From Saprospiraceae bacterium (lineage in GTDB: Bacteria > Bacteroidota > Bacteroidia > Chitinophagales > Saprospiraceae), in NCBI GenBank assembly GCA_027488855.1, contig JAIYAV010000237.1:1-40663 (forward strand): a stretch of DNA of 40,663 nt, in the 5' to 3' direction. The notes below the pieces were generated by a model. The model was not told the DNA's origin. It ran no database searches and worked only from the letters and a program-made list of their open reading frames with translations. Below are positions 16,105 through 24,742 of the stretch, in pieces. Numbering within the stretch: position 1 is the first letter of the stretch; each line of letters starts with the position of its first letter. The translations under genes and the position numbers were made by a program.

Positions 16105-16213
16105 CCCCACTACTTGGCTGTCCTTAACTAATTGCTTGTGTCAACGGGTTGTTTTAACCAGACCAAATAAAGATAAAAATAACCCGTTGGCGCTTGTGTT
16201 TACTCGAAAAACA

Positions 16214-16516
16214 ATGATTACCGCGTACAATCCTGAGGTAGAAGAATTAGAAGAAGTATTGGTAGATGATGAGATTGATGAGCTATTGGGCCATCATTCC
16301 CGTTTGATTGTGTACAACGATGACCACAATACTTTTGAATGGGTCATCCAGTGTTTCGTAGAAGTATTGGAATATCCTCAAGATCAGTCCGAACAATTGG
16401 CCTTAATCATCCATTTTAAAGGAAAAGCAACCGTCAAAACTGCGCCAAAAAAAGAGTTGAAGCCCAAAAAAGATGCTTTGATTGATCGAGGGCTCTCTGC
16501 GGTCATCGAAGATTAA
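16214..16516 (+). CDS. clpS: ATP-dependent Clp protease adaptor ClpS
   Basis: Adaptor that delivers N-degron substrates to the ClpAP/ClpCP protease. The start is the ATG at 16214 (MITAYNPEVEELEEVL), because the upstream extension has no coding character and the protein then has the family's usual length of about 100 aa. The acidic flexible N terminus is followed by the core VYNDDHNTFEWVIQCFVEVL near residues 36-55, the ligand-binding segment equivalent to NDDxTPMEFV, then LALIIHFKGKATVK and the C-terminal strand GLSAVIED. Bacteroidota ClpS proteins typically share the NDDxNTFxxVI form. Confidence 0.9.
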   Translation: MITAYNPEVEELEEVLVDDEIDELLGHHSRLIVYNDDHNTFEWVIQCFVEVLEYPQDQSEQLALIIHFKGKATVKTAPKKELKPKKDALIDRGLSAVIED

Positions 16517-16575
16517 ATTTTGGAATCTATTTTTGTGCAAACCATTCAAATCTGGTGGCATGCGCGTTCCTGCGT

Positions 16576-16606
16576 TTTGTCAAACAAATTTAAAAGCCTA
16601 TTTTTG
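16576..16606 (+). promoter_or_regulatory. Bacteroidota-type promoter of the alpha/beta hydrolase gene
   Basis: TTTG at 16576-16579, a 19-base spacer and TATTTTTG at 16599-16606 match the consensus TTTG-N19-TAnnTTTG exactly. Transcription would start near 16613, giving a leader of about 80 bases before the ATG at 16692. Confidence 0.65.
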
Positions 16607-16691
16607 CGTTTAAGCAAAAAAAGCTTAGTTTAAACCCCTTGAACTAATGGTTTGCAGAAATTTTATTTTGTCACCTAGCGCATAAGTATAA

Positions 16692-17474
16692 ATGGAATAC
16701 CCTACCATTAAGGACGGTAAATACACATACATTGAAACCAAAGGCGGAGAAGAAACCCTCATCCTGCTGCATGGGCTGTTTGGAGCTTTGAGCAATTTTG
16801 AAGGGATAATTGCGGCCTTTGGCCAGTCTCACAATGTGGTGATCCCCATTTTGCCCATGTTTGAATTGCCCATTCGGGAAGTATCCGTGATGGGATTGGT
16901 TGATCATCTTGCGGATTTTATCGAAGACAAAGGGTACAATAAGGTGCATCTGTTGGGCAACTCCTTGGGTGGTCACATCGCGCTGTTGTATACGCTTGGG
17001 CATCAGGATAAAATCGCTTCCTTGATTTTGACGGGTAGCTCCGGTTTGTTCGAAAGCGCGATGGGCAACAGTTTTCCCAAACGTGGTGACTACGAATACA
17101 TCAAGAAAAAAACCCAGGATACCTTCTACGACCCGACCATTGCCTCCAATGAACTGATCGATGAAGTTTACAGCATCGTCAACGACCGCAACCGGGCCAT
17201 TCGGGTAATCGCTACTTCCAAATCAGCGGTAAGGCACAACCTGGGCGACAAATTGCACAACATCAAAGTACCGACTCTGCTCATTTGGGGCCGCCAGGAT
17301 CAGGTTACGCCAGCTTTCGTTGGGGAGAAATTCCACGAAATGATCCCTCATTCTCGCCTGCACCTGATCGAATTCTGTGGTCACGCACCCATGATGGAGA
17401 AAAAAGAAGAATTCAATCGTCACCTGTCGGCATTCCTCCAAGAGGTGTCTGGTCTGGTGCCGGTAAGCAAATAG
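16692..17474 (+). CDS. Alpha/beta fold hydrolase
   Basis: A 260-aa soluble hydrolase. The oxyanion-hole region is LILLHGLFGALSNF near residues 23-36. The nucleophile is in the elbow GNSLGGH near residues 88-94. The acid is probably the aspartate in WGRQDQVTP, and the histidine lies in FCGHAPMMEK near residue 237. This is a complete Ser-Asp-His triad. The form resembles esterase and MhpC/BphD-like enzymes in COG0596, but the substrate cannot be given. It has its own promoter (16576-16606) and ends against an inverted repeat at 17475. Confidence 0.9.
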   Translation: MEYPTIKDGKYTYIETKGGEETLILLHGLFGALSNFEGIIAAFGQSHNVVIPILPMFELPIREVSVMGLVDHLADFIEDKGYNKVHLLGNSLGGHIALLYTLGHQDKIASLILTGSSGLFESAMGNSFPKRGDYEYIKKKTQDTFYDPTIASNELIDEVYSIVNDRNRAIRVIATSKSAVRHNLGDKLHNIKVPTLLIWGRQDQVTPAFVGEKFHEMIPHSRLHLIEFCGHAPMMEKKEEFNRHLSAFLQEVSGLVPVSK

Positions 17475-17572
17475 TGAAAAGTTGAGGAGTTGAGGAGTTT
17501 AGAAGTTTAGGCTACCGCAGCGACTTAGACGCTACTGTTCTAAACTCCTCAACTTCTAAACTCCTCAACTGT
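17475..17572. repeat. Intergenic inverted repeat, family A/B/C member 3
   Basis: Arms of GTTGAGGAGTTGAGGAGTTT type (left, from 17481) and their complement (17538-17569) pair well. The core GGCTACCGCAGCG is present once, in the left arm; the right-hand core seen in the other two members is missing or degenerate (GACGCTACTG). The element starts directly after the stop of the hydrolase gene. Confidence 0.8.
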
Positions 17573-17634
17573 TTTATCCCCCACAGCGGGTGATTTTGTT
17601 ACAAACTATCATCCTTATTTTTAGCAGAAAAAAT

Positions 17635-17654
17635 AAAAAAAAAAAAAAAAAAAA
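17635..17654 (+). repeat. Homopolymer tract A20
   Basis: Twenty consecutive A bases lie directly ahead of the hydrophobic signal sequence of the M1 aminopeptidase. In the reading frame they encode lysines, exactly the positive n-region expected of a lipoprotein signal peptide. The run is a likely slippage site. Confidence 0.95.
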
Positions 17655-17656
17655 TC

Positions 17657-20284
17657 TTGTGGTTGTTGTGCATCACCTTGATCGTGGGCGCTTGCTCAAC
17701 CCAAAAACCTGTCACGACTAAAACTGAACCTCCCCAGGAACTCATTGCCGAGGTGGATTTGGATACCCTGGACATTGAATCCATGGTAGACGAGGGCGAA
17801 GGCGAAGAAAATGAGGAAGTAGAAACAACTTTATCCCCCTATAGCCCTACGGCCAAGCGGGTAAATGACCTGCTGCATACCAAGATTGACGTACGTTTTG
17901 ATTGGACTAAAGAAGAAGTTTACGGCAAAGTTACCCTGCGCGTCAAACCCTTTTTTAATCCAACTTCTACCCTGACCCTGGATGCCAAGGGCATGGAGTT
18001 CAAAAAAGTACAATTTGCAGGCAAGGAGCAGCAGTTGCAATACAAGTACGAAGACAATCAGCAGATTGTAATCCAATTGGGGCGTTCCTTCAACCGCAAC
18101 GAAGAATACAGCATCTACCTCGAATACACCGCCCGCCCCAAAGCTGACGGTGGCAGTGATGCCATCACTTCCAATCAGGGTTTGTTTTTCATCAATCCCC
18201 GCAATGAAGAACTGGGCAAACCCCAGCAAATCTGGACCCAGGGCGAAACCGAGTGGAACTCCCGCTGGTTCCCGACCATCGATCGCCCCAATGAGCGCTG
18301 CACCCAGGAACTGTACGTCACCGTAGAGCAAAAATTCAAAACCCTTTCCAACGGTATATTGACTACCTCTACCAACAACGCCGACGGTACCCGTACCGAC
18401 TACTGGAAAATGGACATGCCCCACGCGCCCTACCTGTTCATGCTAGCCGTAGGCGATTTTGCAGTGGTAAAAGACAAGTGGCGCAACATCGAAGTAGCCT
18501 ACTACGTGGAGCCTGAATACGAAGCCGACGCCCGCGATATTTTTGCGCACACACCAGAGATGTTGGAGTTTTTCTCGAACAAACTGGGCGTGAACTACCC
18601 TTGGCCCAAATATTCCCAGATCATTGTACGCGACTACGTGTCGGGCGCGATGGAAAACACTACGGCAGTAGTTTTTGGCGACTTCATCCAAAAACACAAA
18701 TGGGAACTCATCGACGATTCCAATGATAAAATTGTTGCCCACGAGATGTTCCACCACTGGTTTGGTGACTATGTGACCAGCGAGAGCTGGCCCAACCTGA
18801 CCATGAACGAAGGTTTTGCCAACTATTCTGAATACCTCTGGTTCGAACACAAATACGGCTCCGATTTTGCCGATCACCACCTGCTCAGCGAGCAAGGAGG
18901 GTACATCGGTTCGGCAGCAGGAGGCGTTCACCCTTTGATTCATTTTGGGGTCAGAGACAAAGATGACATGTTCGATGCGCACAGCTATAACAAAGGTGGG
19001 GCCACCTTGCACATGCTGCGGCGTTATTTGGGCGATGAGGTATTTTTTACTGCCCTAAAAAACTACCTGACGCAAAATGCCTTCAAAGCGGTTGAAGCAC
19101 ACAACCTGCGCCTGGCGATGGAAGAAGTAAGTGGCGAAGACCTCAACTGGTTTTTCAATCAATGGTATTTCGCCTCGGGTCACCCCAAACTGAACATCGA
19201 ATACAGCTACGATGCAGCAGCGAAAGAAGCAGTGGTACAAGTGAGCCAAACCCAGAGTGAAAAAGGGGTTCCCGGTGTATTTGTGATCCCCGTGGCCATA
19301 GACGTATATGCCAATGGCCGCAGCATTCGCCACGACATTCGGATAGACCAGCGGGAACAAACCTTCCGCTTTCCAGCCAGTTCTAAACCAGACCTCATCA
19401 ATTTTGATGCAGATCGGGCCCTTTTGGCTGAAATCGAAGACAACAAGAGCGAAGAAGAACTGGTCTTCCAATTCAAAAATGCACCCAAGTTCATGGATCG
19501 CAACGAGGCCATCGAACGCCTGATGAGCCTGGAAAGTGACCAGGTGGCAGGCCTCGTGAGCACGGCGCTCAATGATCGATTTTATTCCATTCGCTCTATT
19601 GCATTGGATAATTTGCCCGAAGAAATTAGCCCAGAGCTGATGACCAAACTGCGTGATCTGGCTCAGAATGACATCCACTCTGAGGTTCGCTCCAAGGCCC
19701 TATCCGCATTGGCTGACAGTGGCGACCCTCAAACTTTGGCAGTAGCCAAAGCCGCCTTTGAGAAAGAACAGGCACTGAGTGTACGGGCCAGCGCACTGGG
19801 CATCATTTATGAGGAAAACGAGGCAGAAGGTTTGGCCCTGGCCGAAAAACTGGGTGAAACCGCCAAAGGCCCACTCCTGGAAGCCATTGCGGGCATCTAC
19901 ACTGAAAAAGGGGACGCAAAATACCTGCCATTTTTTGAAAAACGCTTGAAGGATGTGGACGGATTCACCGCCATTTCTTTCTTCGAAAGTTACCAGATTT
20001 TGGCTTCCGGCGGCGACCAGCCGACGATTGACAAAACCATCGAAACGCTGACAAAATTTGGCACGAGCAGTGATCCATCACTGTGGCGCAAATTTGGCGC
20101 AGTCAAAGCCCTGAATGACCTGCGCAACGATTTTCGGGTAAAAGCGCGCAGCGCTGCGGGTACTGAAAAAACCACTTTGACGAGCAATGCAGATCGCATC
20201 GCCAAAATAATTGATGACATCAAAAGCAAAGAAACCAACGCTGAATTGAAATCAGTTTATGATCAATTGCCGGTGATAAAATAA
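17657..20284 (+). CDS. M1 family metallopeptidase (aminopeptidase N-like lipoprotein)
   Basis: Zinc aminopeptidase predicted to sit on the cell envelope: the lipobox LIVGAC|S near residue 13 follows a short hydrophobic stretch. Residue numbers here count from the TTG at 17657. The substrate motif GAMEN is at 330-334. The zinc site HEMFHHW starts at H362, with the third ligand E385 in NEGFANYSEY. The usual M1 beta domain precedes it, and a C-terminal helical HEAT-like region (residues 610-875, with SEVRSKALSALADSG) replaces the ERAP-type domain. There is no ATG in the preceding 150 bases. The frame runs back through a 20-A tract to an ATA at 17633, so the true start is unclear: TTG at 17657, ATA, or an ATG lost by an indel. 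Confidence 0.9.
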   Translation: MWLLCITLIVGACSTQKPVTTKTEPPQELIAEVDLDTLDIESMVDEGEGEENEEVETTLSPYSPTAKRVNDLLHTKIDVRFDWTKEEVYGKVTLRVKPFFNPTSTLTLDAKGMEFKKVQFAGKEQQLQYKYEDNQQIVIQLGRSFNRNEEYSIYLEYTARPKADGGSDAITSNQGLFFINPRNEELGKPQQIWTQGETEWNSRWFPTIDRPNERCTQELYVTVEQKFKTLSNGILTTSTNNADGTRTDYWKMDMPHAPYLFMLAVGDFAVVKDKWRNIEVAYYVEPEYEADARDIFAHTPEMLEFFSNKLGVNYPWPKYSQIIVRDYVSGAMENTTAVVFGDFIQKHKWELIDDSNDKIVAHEMFHHWFGDYVTSESWPNLTMNEGFANYSEYLWFEHKYGSDFADHHLLSEQGGYIGSAAGGVHPLIHFGVRDKDDMFDAHSYNKGGATLHMLRRYLGDEVFFTALKNYLTQNAFKAVEAHNLRLAMEEVSGEDLNWFFNQWYFASGHPKLNIEYSYDAAAKEAVVQVSQTQSEKGVPGVFVIPVAIDVYANGRSIRHDIRIDQREQTFRFPASSKPDLINFDADRALLAEIEDNKSEEELVFQFKNAPKFMDRNEAIERLMSLESDQVAGLVSTALNDRFYSIRSIALDNLPEEISPELMTKLRDLAQNDIHSEVRSKALSALADSGDPQTLAVAKAAFEKEQALSVRASALGIIYEENEAEGLALAEKLGETAKGPLLEAIAGIYTEKGDAKYLPFFEKRLKDVDGFTAISFFESYQILASGGDQPTIDKTIETLTKFGTSSDPSLWRKFGAVKALNDLRNDFRVKARSAAGTEKTTLTSNADRIAKIIDDIKSKETNAELKSVYDQLPVIK

Positions 20285-20336
20285 TTTTCAACCAGCTTTT
20301 GGATTTTTTTGTTGTCTATTAGGTAAGTTAGCCGTC

Positions 20337-20371
20337 AGGAACGTGTGGAAATTTGGTTTTCACACGTTCCT
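20337..20371. terminator. Hairpin between the M1 peptidase and DUF4175 genes
   Basis: AGGAACGTGTGGAAA pairs with TTTTCACACGTTCCT (one G-T position) around a loop of about 5 bases, and is followed by a short T-rich stretch (TTCGTTAT). It is a likely terminator of the peptidase gene, 53 bases after its stop. Confidence 0.6.
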
Positions 20372-20425
20372 TTCGTTATATTGTAGCTTTAATTGGTTGA
20401 TTACTTGATTTTAAGTGAGGGATTT

Positions 20426-23400
20426 ATGGCAATGCAAGACAATTACCGACTGTTGATTGAAAAGCTCGACGCTTTCATTCGCAAATATTATGTCAACAAG
20501 CTGATCCGTGGCGCGTTGTACAGCGTGGGCACGATCCTGGGCTTGTTCCTGGTCGCAGCAGTGTTGGAGTACTTTTACTACTTCGATACCACCGGGCGAA
20601 AAATCCTGTTTTATTCCTTTTTAGGCATCAGCGGCCTTGCCTTGGGCAATTGGGTCATTGATCCTCTGTTGCGCTATTTCAATCTAGGCCGGGTCATCAG
20701 CCACGAAAAAGCAGCCTCCATCATTGGTGAACATTTTACCAACGTCAAGGACAAACTGCTCAACATCCTCCAACTCAATCAGCAAGCCAGCCAGACTGAT
20801 CAAAAAGACCTGATCCTCGCTAGCATCAATCAAAAGTCGGAGGAAATCAAACCCGTTCCGTTCCAGGCCGCCATCAACCTGTCTCAAAACCGCAAGTACC
20901 TGCGTTATGCATTGCCTCCCCTGTTGGTACTCCTGGTTTTGTTGTTTGCCGCCCCCTCCGTCATTCGCGATAGTACCCAACGTTTGATCCAAAACGGCAA
21001 AGAGTTTTTCCGCCCGGCGCCATTTGCGTTCAAGTTGGATGAAAAAAAATTGACCGTAGTTCAATACGAAGACTACGATCTGAAAATCAAAGTGGATGGC
21101 GCAGTATTGCCCAATGATGTGTTCATCGTAGTGGACGACTATGAATACCGCATGAGCAAAACCAGCCCCAACGAATTCAGCTACCGCTTCAATAAGGTGG
21201 AAAAAGACGTGCGCTTTACCCTGCGGGGTGGTGGCGTTGATTCGCGGAATTACCAGCTTGCGGTTCTGAAAAAACCCAACATCCGCGATTTTCAGGTCAA
21301 ACTCAATTACCCGGACTACATTGGCCGCACCGATGAAGTTTTGCAAAGCATCGGCGATCTGGTGTTGCCCGTAGGTACGCAGGTACAGTGGATTTTCAAC
21401 ACCGAATCAACCGAGGCCATCAAAATGCGTTTTTCGCGCAGCAACAAGTCTCAATTGGCCACTCGCCAGGGCGACGACCTGTTTTTGTTCGGCAAAAAAG
21501 CGATGTTGGATGAAACCTACAAACTGATCGTTTCCAATGCAGCCTTGCCTAAAGGAGACTCGGTGACCTATTCCATGACCATCATCCCCGATCAATATCC
21601 TGAAATCCGGGCTCAAGTTTTTGACGACAGCACCAATGCCAATGCCAAATATTTTGCAGGTGAAGCCAGCGACGATTACGGCTTGCGCGTGCTCACCTTC
21701 AACTACCGCATCCGCAAAGCCAAGAGTGACCCTGGCCAGTTGCAGTCCATTACCATCCAGCGTCCCGAAGGCAAAAGCACCACGTTTGACTACTCCTTCG
21801 ACGCCATGGAAATGGACCTGAAACCCGGCGATGAGCTGAGCTATTACTTTGAAATCAAAGACAACGACGCCGTCAACGGCAGTAAAGCTGCGCGCACCGG
21901 GATAATGGTCTTCTCCATGCCCACGCTGGAGGAAATGGAAAAACGCGCTGAACAAAATGACGACAAAATCAAGAATAACCTGAAAGATGCTTTGGCCGAA
22001 GCCAAAAAACTACAGGAAGAAATCCGTCGTTTGCAAGAAAAACTCTTGCAAGAAAAAGACATCAATTGGCAGACCCGCAAACAACTTGAAAAACTGCTGG
22101 AGCGCCAAAAAGAACTGGAAAAACAAATCAAAGAAGCCCAAAAAGCTTTTGAAGAAAATAAAAAGAACCAGGAACAGCTAGGCGAAACGCCCGAGGAAAC
22201 CAAGGAAAAGGAGGAAATGCTAGAACAACTCATGGAATCGCTGGAAGATCCAGAGATGAAGGAGCTCATGGAAAAAATCGAGAAACTCATGCAGGAAATG
22301 GAGAAAGACCAGGCCCTGGAAATGATGGAGGAGATGAAAGACCGCAATGAGCAGCGCGAGAATGAGTTGGAGCGCATGGAAGAGCTGTTCAAACAACTGG
22401 AACTGGAACAGGAAGTCAACAAGGCCGCCGACAAGCTGGACGAGATGGCCAAAAAACAGGAAGAGCTTAGTGAAAAAACCGAGGATAAAAAAGAATCCAA
22501 CGAACAACTCGAAAAAAAGCAGGAAGAGCTGACCAAAGAGTTGGAAGACCTGGAGAAAAAAATGGAGGACATCGAGAAGAAGAACGAAGAGCTCGAAAAT
22601 CCTCAAAAAATGGATGACCCCAAAGAAGGGATGGAGGACATCAAACAAGACATGAAGGACAGCGAAAAACAACTGGAGCAAAACCAGAATAGCAAGTCCT
22701 CCAAGGCGCAAAAGAGTGCGGCCCAAAAGATGAAAAACAAGGCCAACAAAATGCGTTCCCAAATGCAGGCGAACCAAATGGAGCAAATGCAGGAGGACAT
22801 GAAAATGTTGCGCCAATTGCTCGAAAACCTCGTAGGCCTTTCCTTCGACGAGGAAGACTTGATCAATGGCTTGAAAAAAACGGAGATCAATACGCCGCGT
22901 TATGTCCAGCAGGTGCAGCGCCAGTTTAAAATCAAGGACGACTTCCGCGTAGCCGAAGATACCCTCAATGCCCTGAGCAAAAGAGTATATCAAATCGAGT
23001 CATTCGTGACGGAAAAAGTAGGCGAGATCAAAACCAACATGCGCGAAAGCATCGAACTGCTGGAAGAGCGTGAAAAAGGAATGGCCGCCGACCGCCAGCA
23101 ACGCACCATGAAGGGCCTCAACGACCTGGCACTGATGCTCAGCGAGGTGCTCAACAACATGCAACAACAAATGTCGGGCATGATGTCGGGGAGCCAATCT
23201 TGCCCCAATCCGGGCAAACAAAACCCAGGGCAAGGCAAGCAGGGCAACACCCCCAAGGATAAAATGTCGCCCGGGCAGGAGGGCCTCAACAAAGAGATGC
23301 AAAATGCCCGCGAAAAAATGAACCAAAAGGATGGTCAGGGCGGCCCCAATGCCAAGGATTTTGCTCAAATGGCTGCCAAACAAGCAGCTATCCGCAAGGC

Positions 23401-23773
23401 CCTGGAAAAGCAGCAGCGCAAAATGCAGCAGCAAGGCAAAGGCAGCAAAGAGGTTCAAGACATTCTGGATCAAATGGACAAAACAGAAACCGAACTGGTC
23501 AATAAAAAACTGAGCAACGAAACCCTCAAGCGCCAGCAAGACATCCTCACGCGCCTGCTCGAACACGAAAAAGCCGAGCGTGAACGCGAACTGGATGAAA
23601 AGCGCAAGTCAGATTCCGCCCAGGATTATCAGCGTAAATCGCCCCCTGCCCTGGAGGAATACCTGAAAAAACGCCGCTCGGAGGTAGAGACGTATAAAAC
23701 TGTTTCACCAGCATTGAAGCCTTATTACAAGTCTTTGGTGGAAGAGTATTTTAAGACCTTGAAGGGGGAGTAA
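20426..23773 (+). CDS. DUF4175 family membrane protein with very long coiled coil
   Basis: A 1115-aa protein of the Bacteroidota DUF4175 family. The start is the ATG at 20426 because GTGAGGG sits 5-10 bases upstream; a TTG at 20393 and an ATG at 20432 are alternatives. Hydrophobic segments lie near residues 32-52 (SVGTILGLFLVAAVLEYFYY), 60-80 and 160-180 (YALPPLLVLLVLLFAAPSV). A periplasmic-type beta-rich region runs to about residue 520. Residues 525-790 are a nearly continuous Lys/Glu-rich coiled coil, and 855-1000 are Met/Gln/Gly/Pro-rich and disordered (MQQQMSGMMSGSQS). Function is unknown; a structural or envelope-spanning role is an inference. The composition creates many long antisense open frames that are not genes. 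Confidence 0.85.
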   Translation: MAMQDNYRLLIEKLDAFIRKYYVNKLIRGALYSVGTILGLFLVAAVLEYFYYFDTTGRKILFYSFLGISGLALGNWVIDPLLRYFNLGRVISHEKAASIIGEHFTNVKDKLLNILQLNQQASQTDQKDLILASINQKSEEIKPVPFQAAINLSQNRKYLRYALPPLLVLLVLLFAAPSVIRDSTQRLIQNGKEFFRPAPFAFKLDEKKLTVVQYEDYDLKIKVDGAVLPNDVFIVVDDYEYRMSKTSPNEFSYRFNKVEKDVRFTLRGGGVDSRNYQLAVLKKPNIRDFQVKLNYPDYIGRTDEVLQSIGDLVLPVGTQVQWIFNTESTEAIKMRFSRSNKSQLATRQGDDLFLFGKKAMLDETYKLIVSNAALPKGDSVTYSMTIIPDQYPEIRAQVFDDSTNANAKYFAGEASDDYGLRVLTFNYRIRKAKSDPGQLQSITIQRPEGKSTTFDYSFDAMEMDLKPGDELSYYFEIKDNDAVNGSKAARTGIMVFSMPTLEEMEKRAEQNDDKIKNNLKDALAEAKKLQEEIRRLQEKLLQEKDINWQTRKQLEKLLERQKELEKQIKEAQKAFEENKKNQEQLGETPEETKEKEEMLEQLMESLEDPEMKELMEKIEKLMQEMEKDQALEMMEEMKDRNEQRENELERMEELFKQLELEQEVNKAADKLDEMAKKQEELSEKTEDKKESNEQLEKKQEELTKELEDLEKKMEDIEKKNEELENPQKMDDPKEGMEDIKQDMKDSEKQLEQNQNSKSSKAQKSAAQKMKNKANKMRSQMQANQMEQMQEDMKMLRQLLENLVGLSFDEEDLINGLKKTEINTPRYVQQVQRQFKIKDDFRVAEDTLNALSKRVYQIESFVTEKVGEIKTNMRESIELLEEREKGMAADRQQRTMKGLNDLALMLSEVLNNMQQQMSGMMSGSQSCPNPGKQNPGQGKQGNTPKDKMSPGQEGLNKEMQNAREKMNQKDGQGGPNAKDFAQMAAKQAAIRKALEKQQRKMQQQGKGSKEVQDILDQMDKTETELVNKKLSNETLKRQQDILTRLLEHEKAERERELDEKRKSDSAQDYQRKSPPALEEYLKKRRSEVETYKTVSPALKPYYKSLVEEYFKTLKGE

Positions 23774-23791
23774 GCTCCTTTTCAGAATAAT

Positions 23792-23836
23792 AAAAAAAGC
23801 GCATAAGCAGTCAAACTGAACTTATGCGCTTTTTTT
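23792..23836. terminator. Bidirectional intrinsic terminator
   Basis: A perfect 16-bp stem AAAAAAAGCGCATAAG/CTTATGCGCTTTTTTT with a 13-base loop gives a T7 tract in both directions. It separates the DUF4175 gene (+) from the convergent AraC gene (-). Confidence 0.9.
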
Positions 23837-23852
23837 ATGCCACATATAAGCC

Positions 23853-24731
23853 TCAAACCGCAGCGGCAAAACCTACCGTATCCCGATAATACTGCGGTGA
23901 AATACCCGCCCGTTTTTTGAAGAACCTACTGAAATAAAACTCATCGTCAAAACCCAGCTCGTAGGCAATTTCTTTGATGGATTTAGCGCTGAGGTAAAGT
24001 TCTCGCTTTGCCTCAATGACAATTCGCTCACTGATCAAATCCGTCAATGTTTTTTGAAAATGAGCTTTGGTAATTTTGGCCAAAGCTTTGGGGGTAATGT
24101 TAAGCATCTCCGCATAATCACTTGCCGAATGTTTGGTCCGGTAATGGGCTTCAATGGCATCTTTTAACTTCTGGAGCACAAAAGGTTCTTTCAAACTGGG
24201 CATGGCTGCTTTGACTTCAGGTTGTTGATTGATTTTCAAGCGGGCGGCATTGATCAAAACAATTTTCAGGTAAGCGATCAACAATTCATATTGAGCCAGT
24301 TCAGCCTTTTGGGTTTCCGCCACCATCTGTTCGATCAGGCCTTCAAAATGGACAACATCCGCCGCCGCCAAATCGAAGTAGGGAACCTGATAAATGTTGT
24401 TGAATAAAAGCCCATTGCTGGCAATCTCTTGATGGTGTTTGAAGATGCAAAAAAACTCGGGATGAAAATTGATGGCCCAACCTTGTAATGCACCTTCCGC
24501 CTGTATGCGATAGGGCTGATAAGGCGAAAAGGCCATTAAAGAGGGAGCACTTATGTCGTACTCCGTAAAATCAGCGGTCAAATGGGCCTGACCGGATTTA
24601 ATCAGAATGATGCTGAAATAGCTGAGTCGTTGCAATTCCTCGAATGGGTTGGCATCTTCAAAGGGAAATATTCGAAAAGCCAGGTTTCCCTTTTGGGGGT
24701 TAATCAAGGTATAGTGCGTGTGCATGTACAT
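23853..24731 (-). CDS. AraC family transcriptional regulator
   Basis: A 292-aa regulator with an N-terminal cupin-like sensing half (residues 1-165) and a C-terminal double helix-turn-helix of about 100 residues. The DNA-binding half contains SASDYAEMLNITPKALAKI for the first helix pair and SIKEIAYELGFDDEFYFSRF for the second, followed by FKKRAGISPQYYR, which is the standard AraC C-terminal signature. It lies 11 bases downstream of the flavin-nucleotide-binding-like gene and is probably cotranscribed with it, so it may control that gene in response to a small ligand. The ligand is unknown. Confidence 0.92.
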   Translation of the reverse strand: MYMHTHYTLINPQKGNLAFRIFPFEDANPFEELQRLSYFSIILIKSGQAHLTADFTEYDISAPSLMAFSPYQPYRIQAEGALQGWAINFHPEFFCIFKHHQEIASNGLLFNNIYQVPYFDLAAADVVHFEGLIEQMVAETQKAELAQYELLIAYLKIVLINAARLKINQQPEVKAAMPSLKEPFVLQKLKDAIEAHYRTKHSASDYAEMLNITPKALAKITKAHFQKTLTDLISERIVIEAKRELYLSAKSIKEIAYELGFDDEFYFSRFFKKRAGISPQYYRDTVGFAAAV

Positions 24732-24742
24732 GAAAAATTGCG

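Noticed and set aside
13240-16169. Shared 16-mer TTAACCAGACCAAATA at 13240-13255 and 16154-16169, considered as a regulator site
   Set aside because: About one such exact pair is expected by chance in 40 kb, and the surrounding bases do not align.
21844-22993. Long open frames on the minus strand across the DUF4175 gene (about 240-260 codons)
   Set aside because: They are mirror images of the Lys/Glu-rich coiled coil, giving Ser- or Phe/Leu-only low-complexity translations with no start signals or family likeness.
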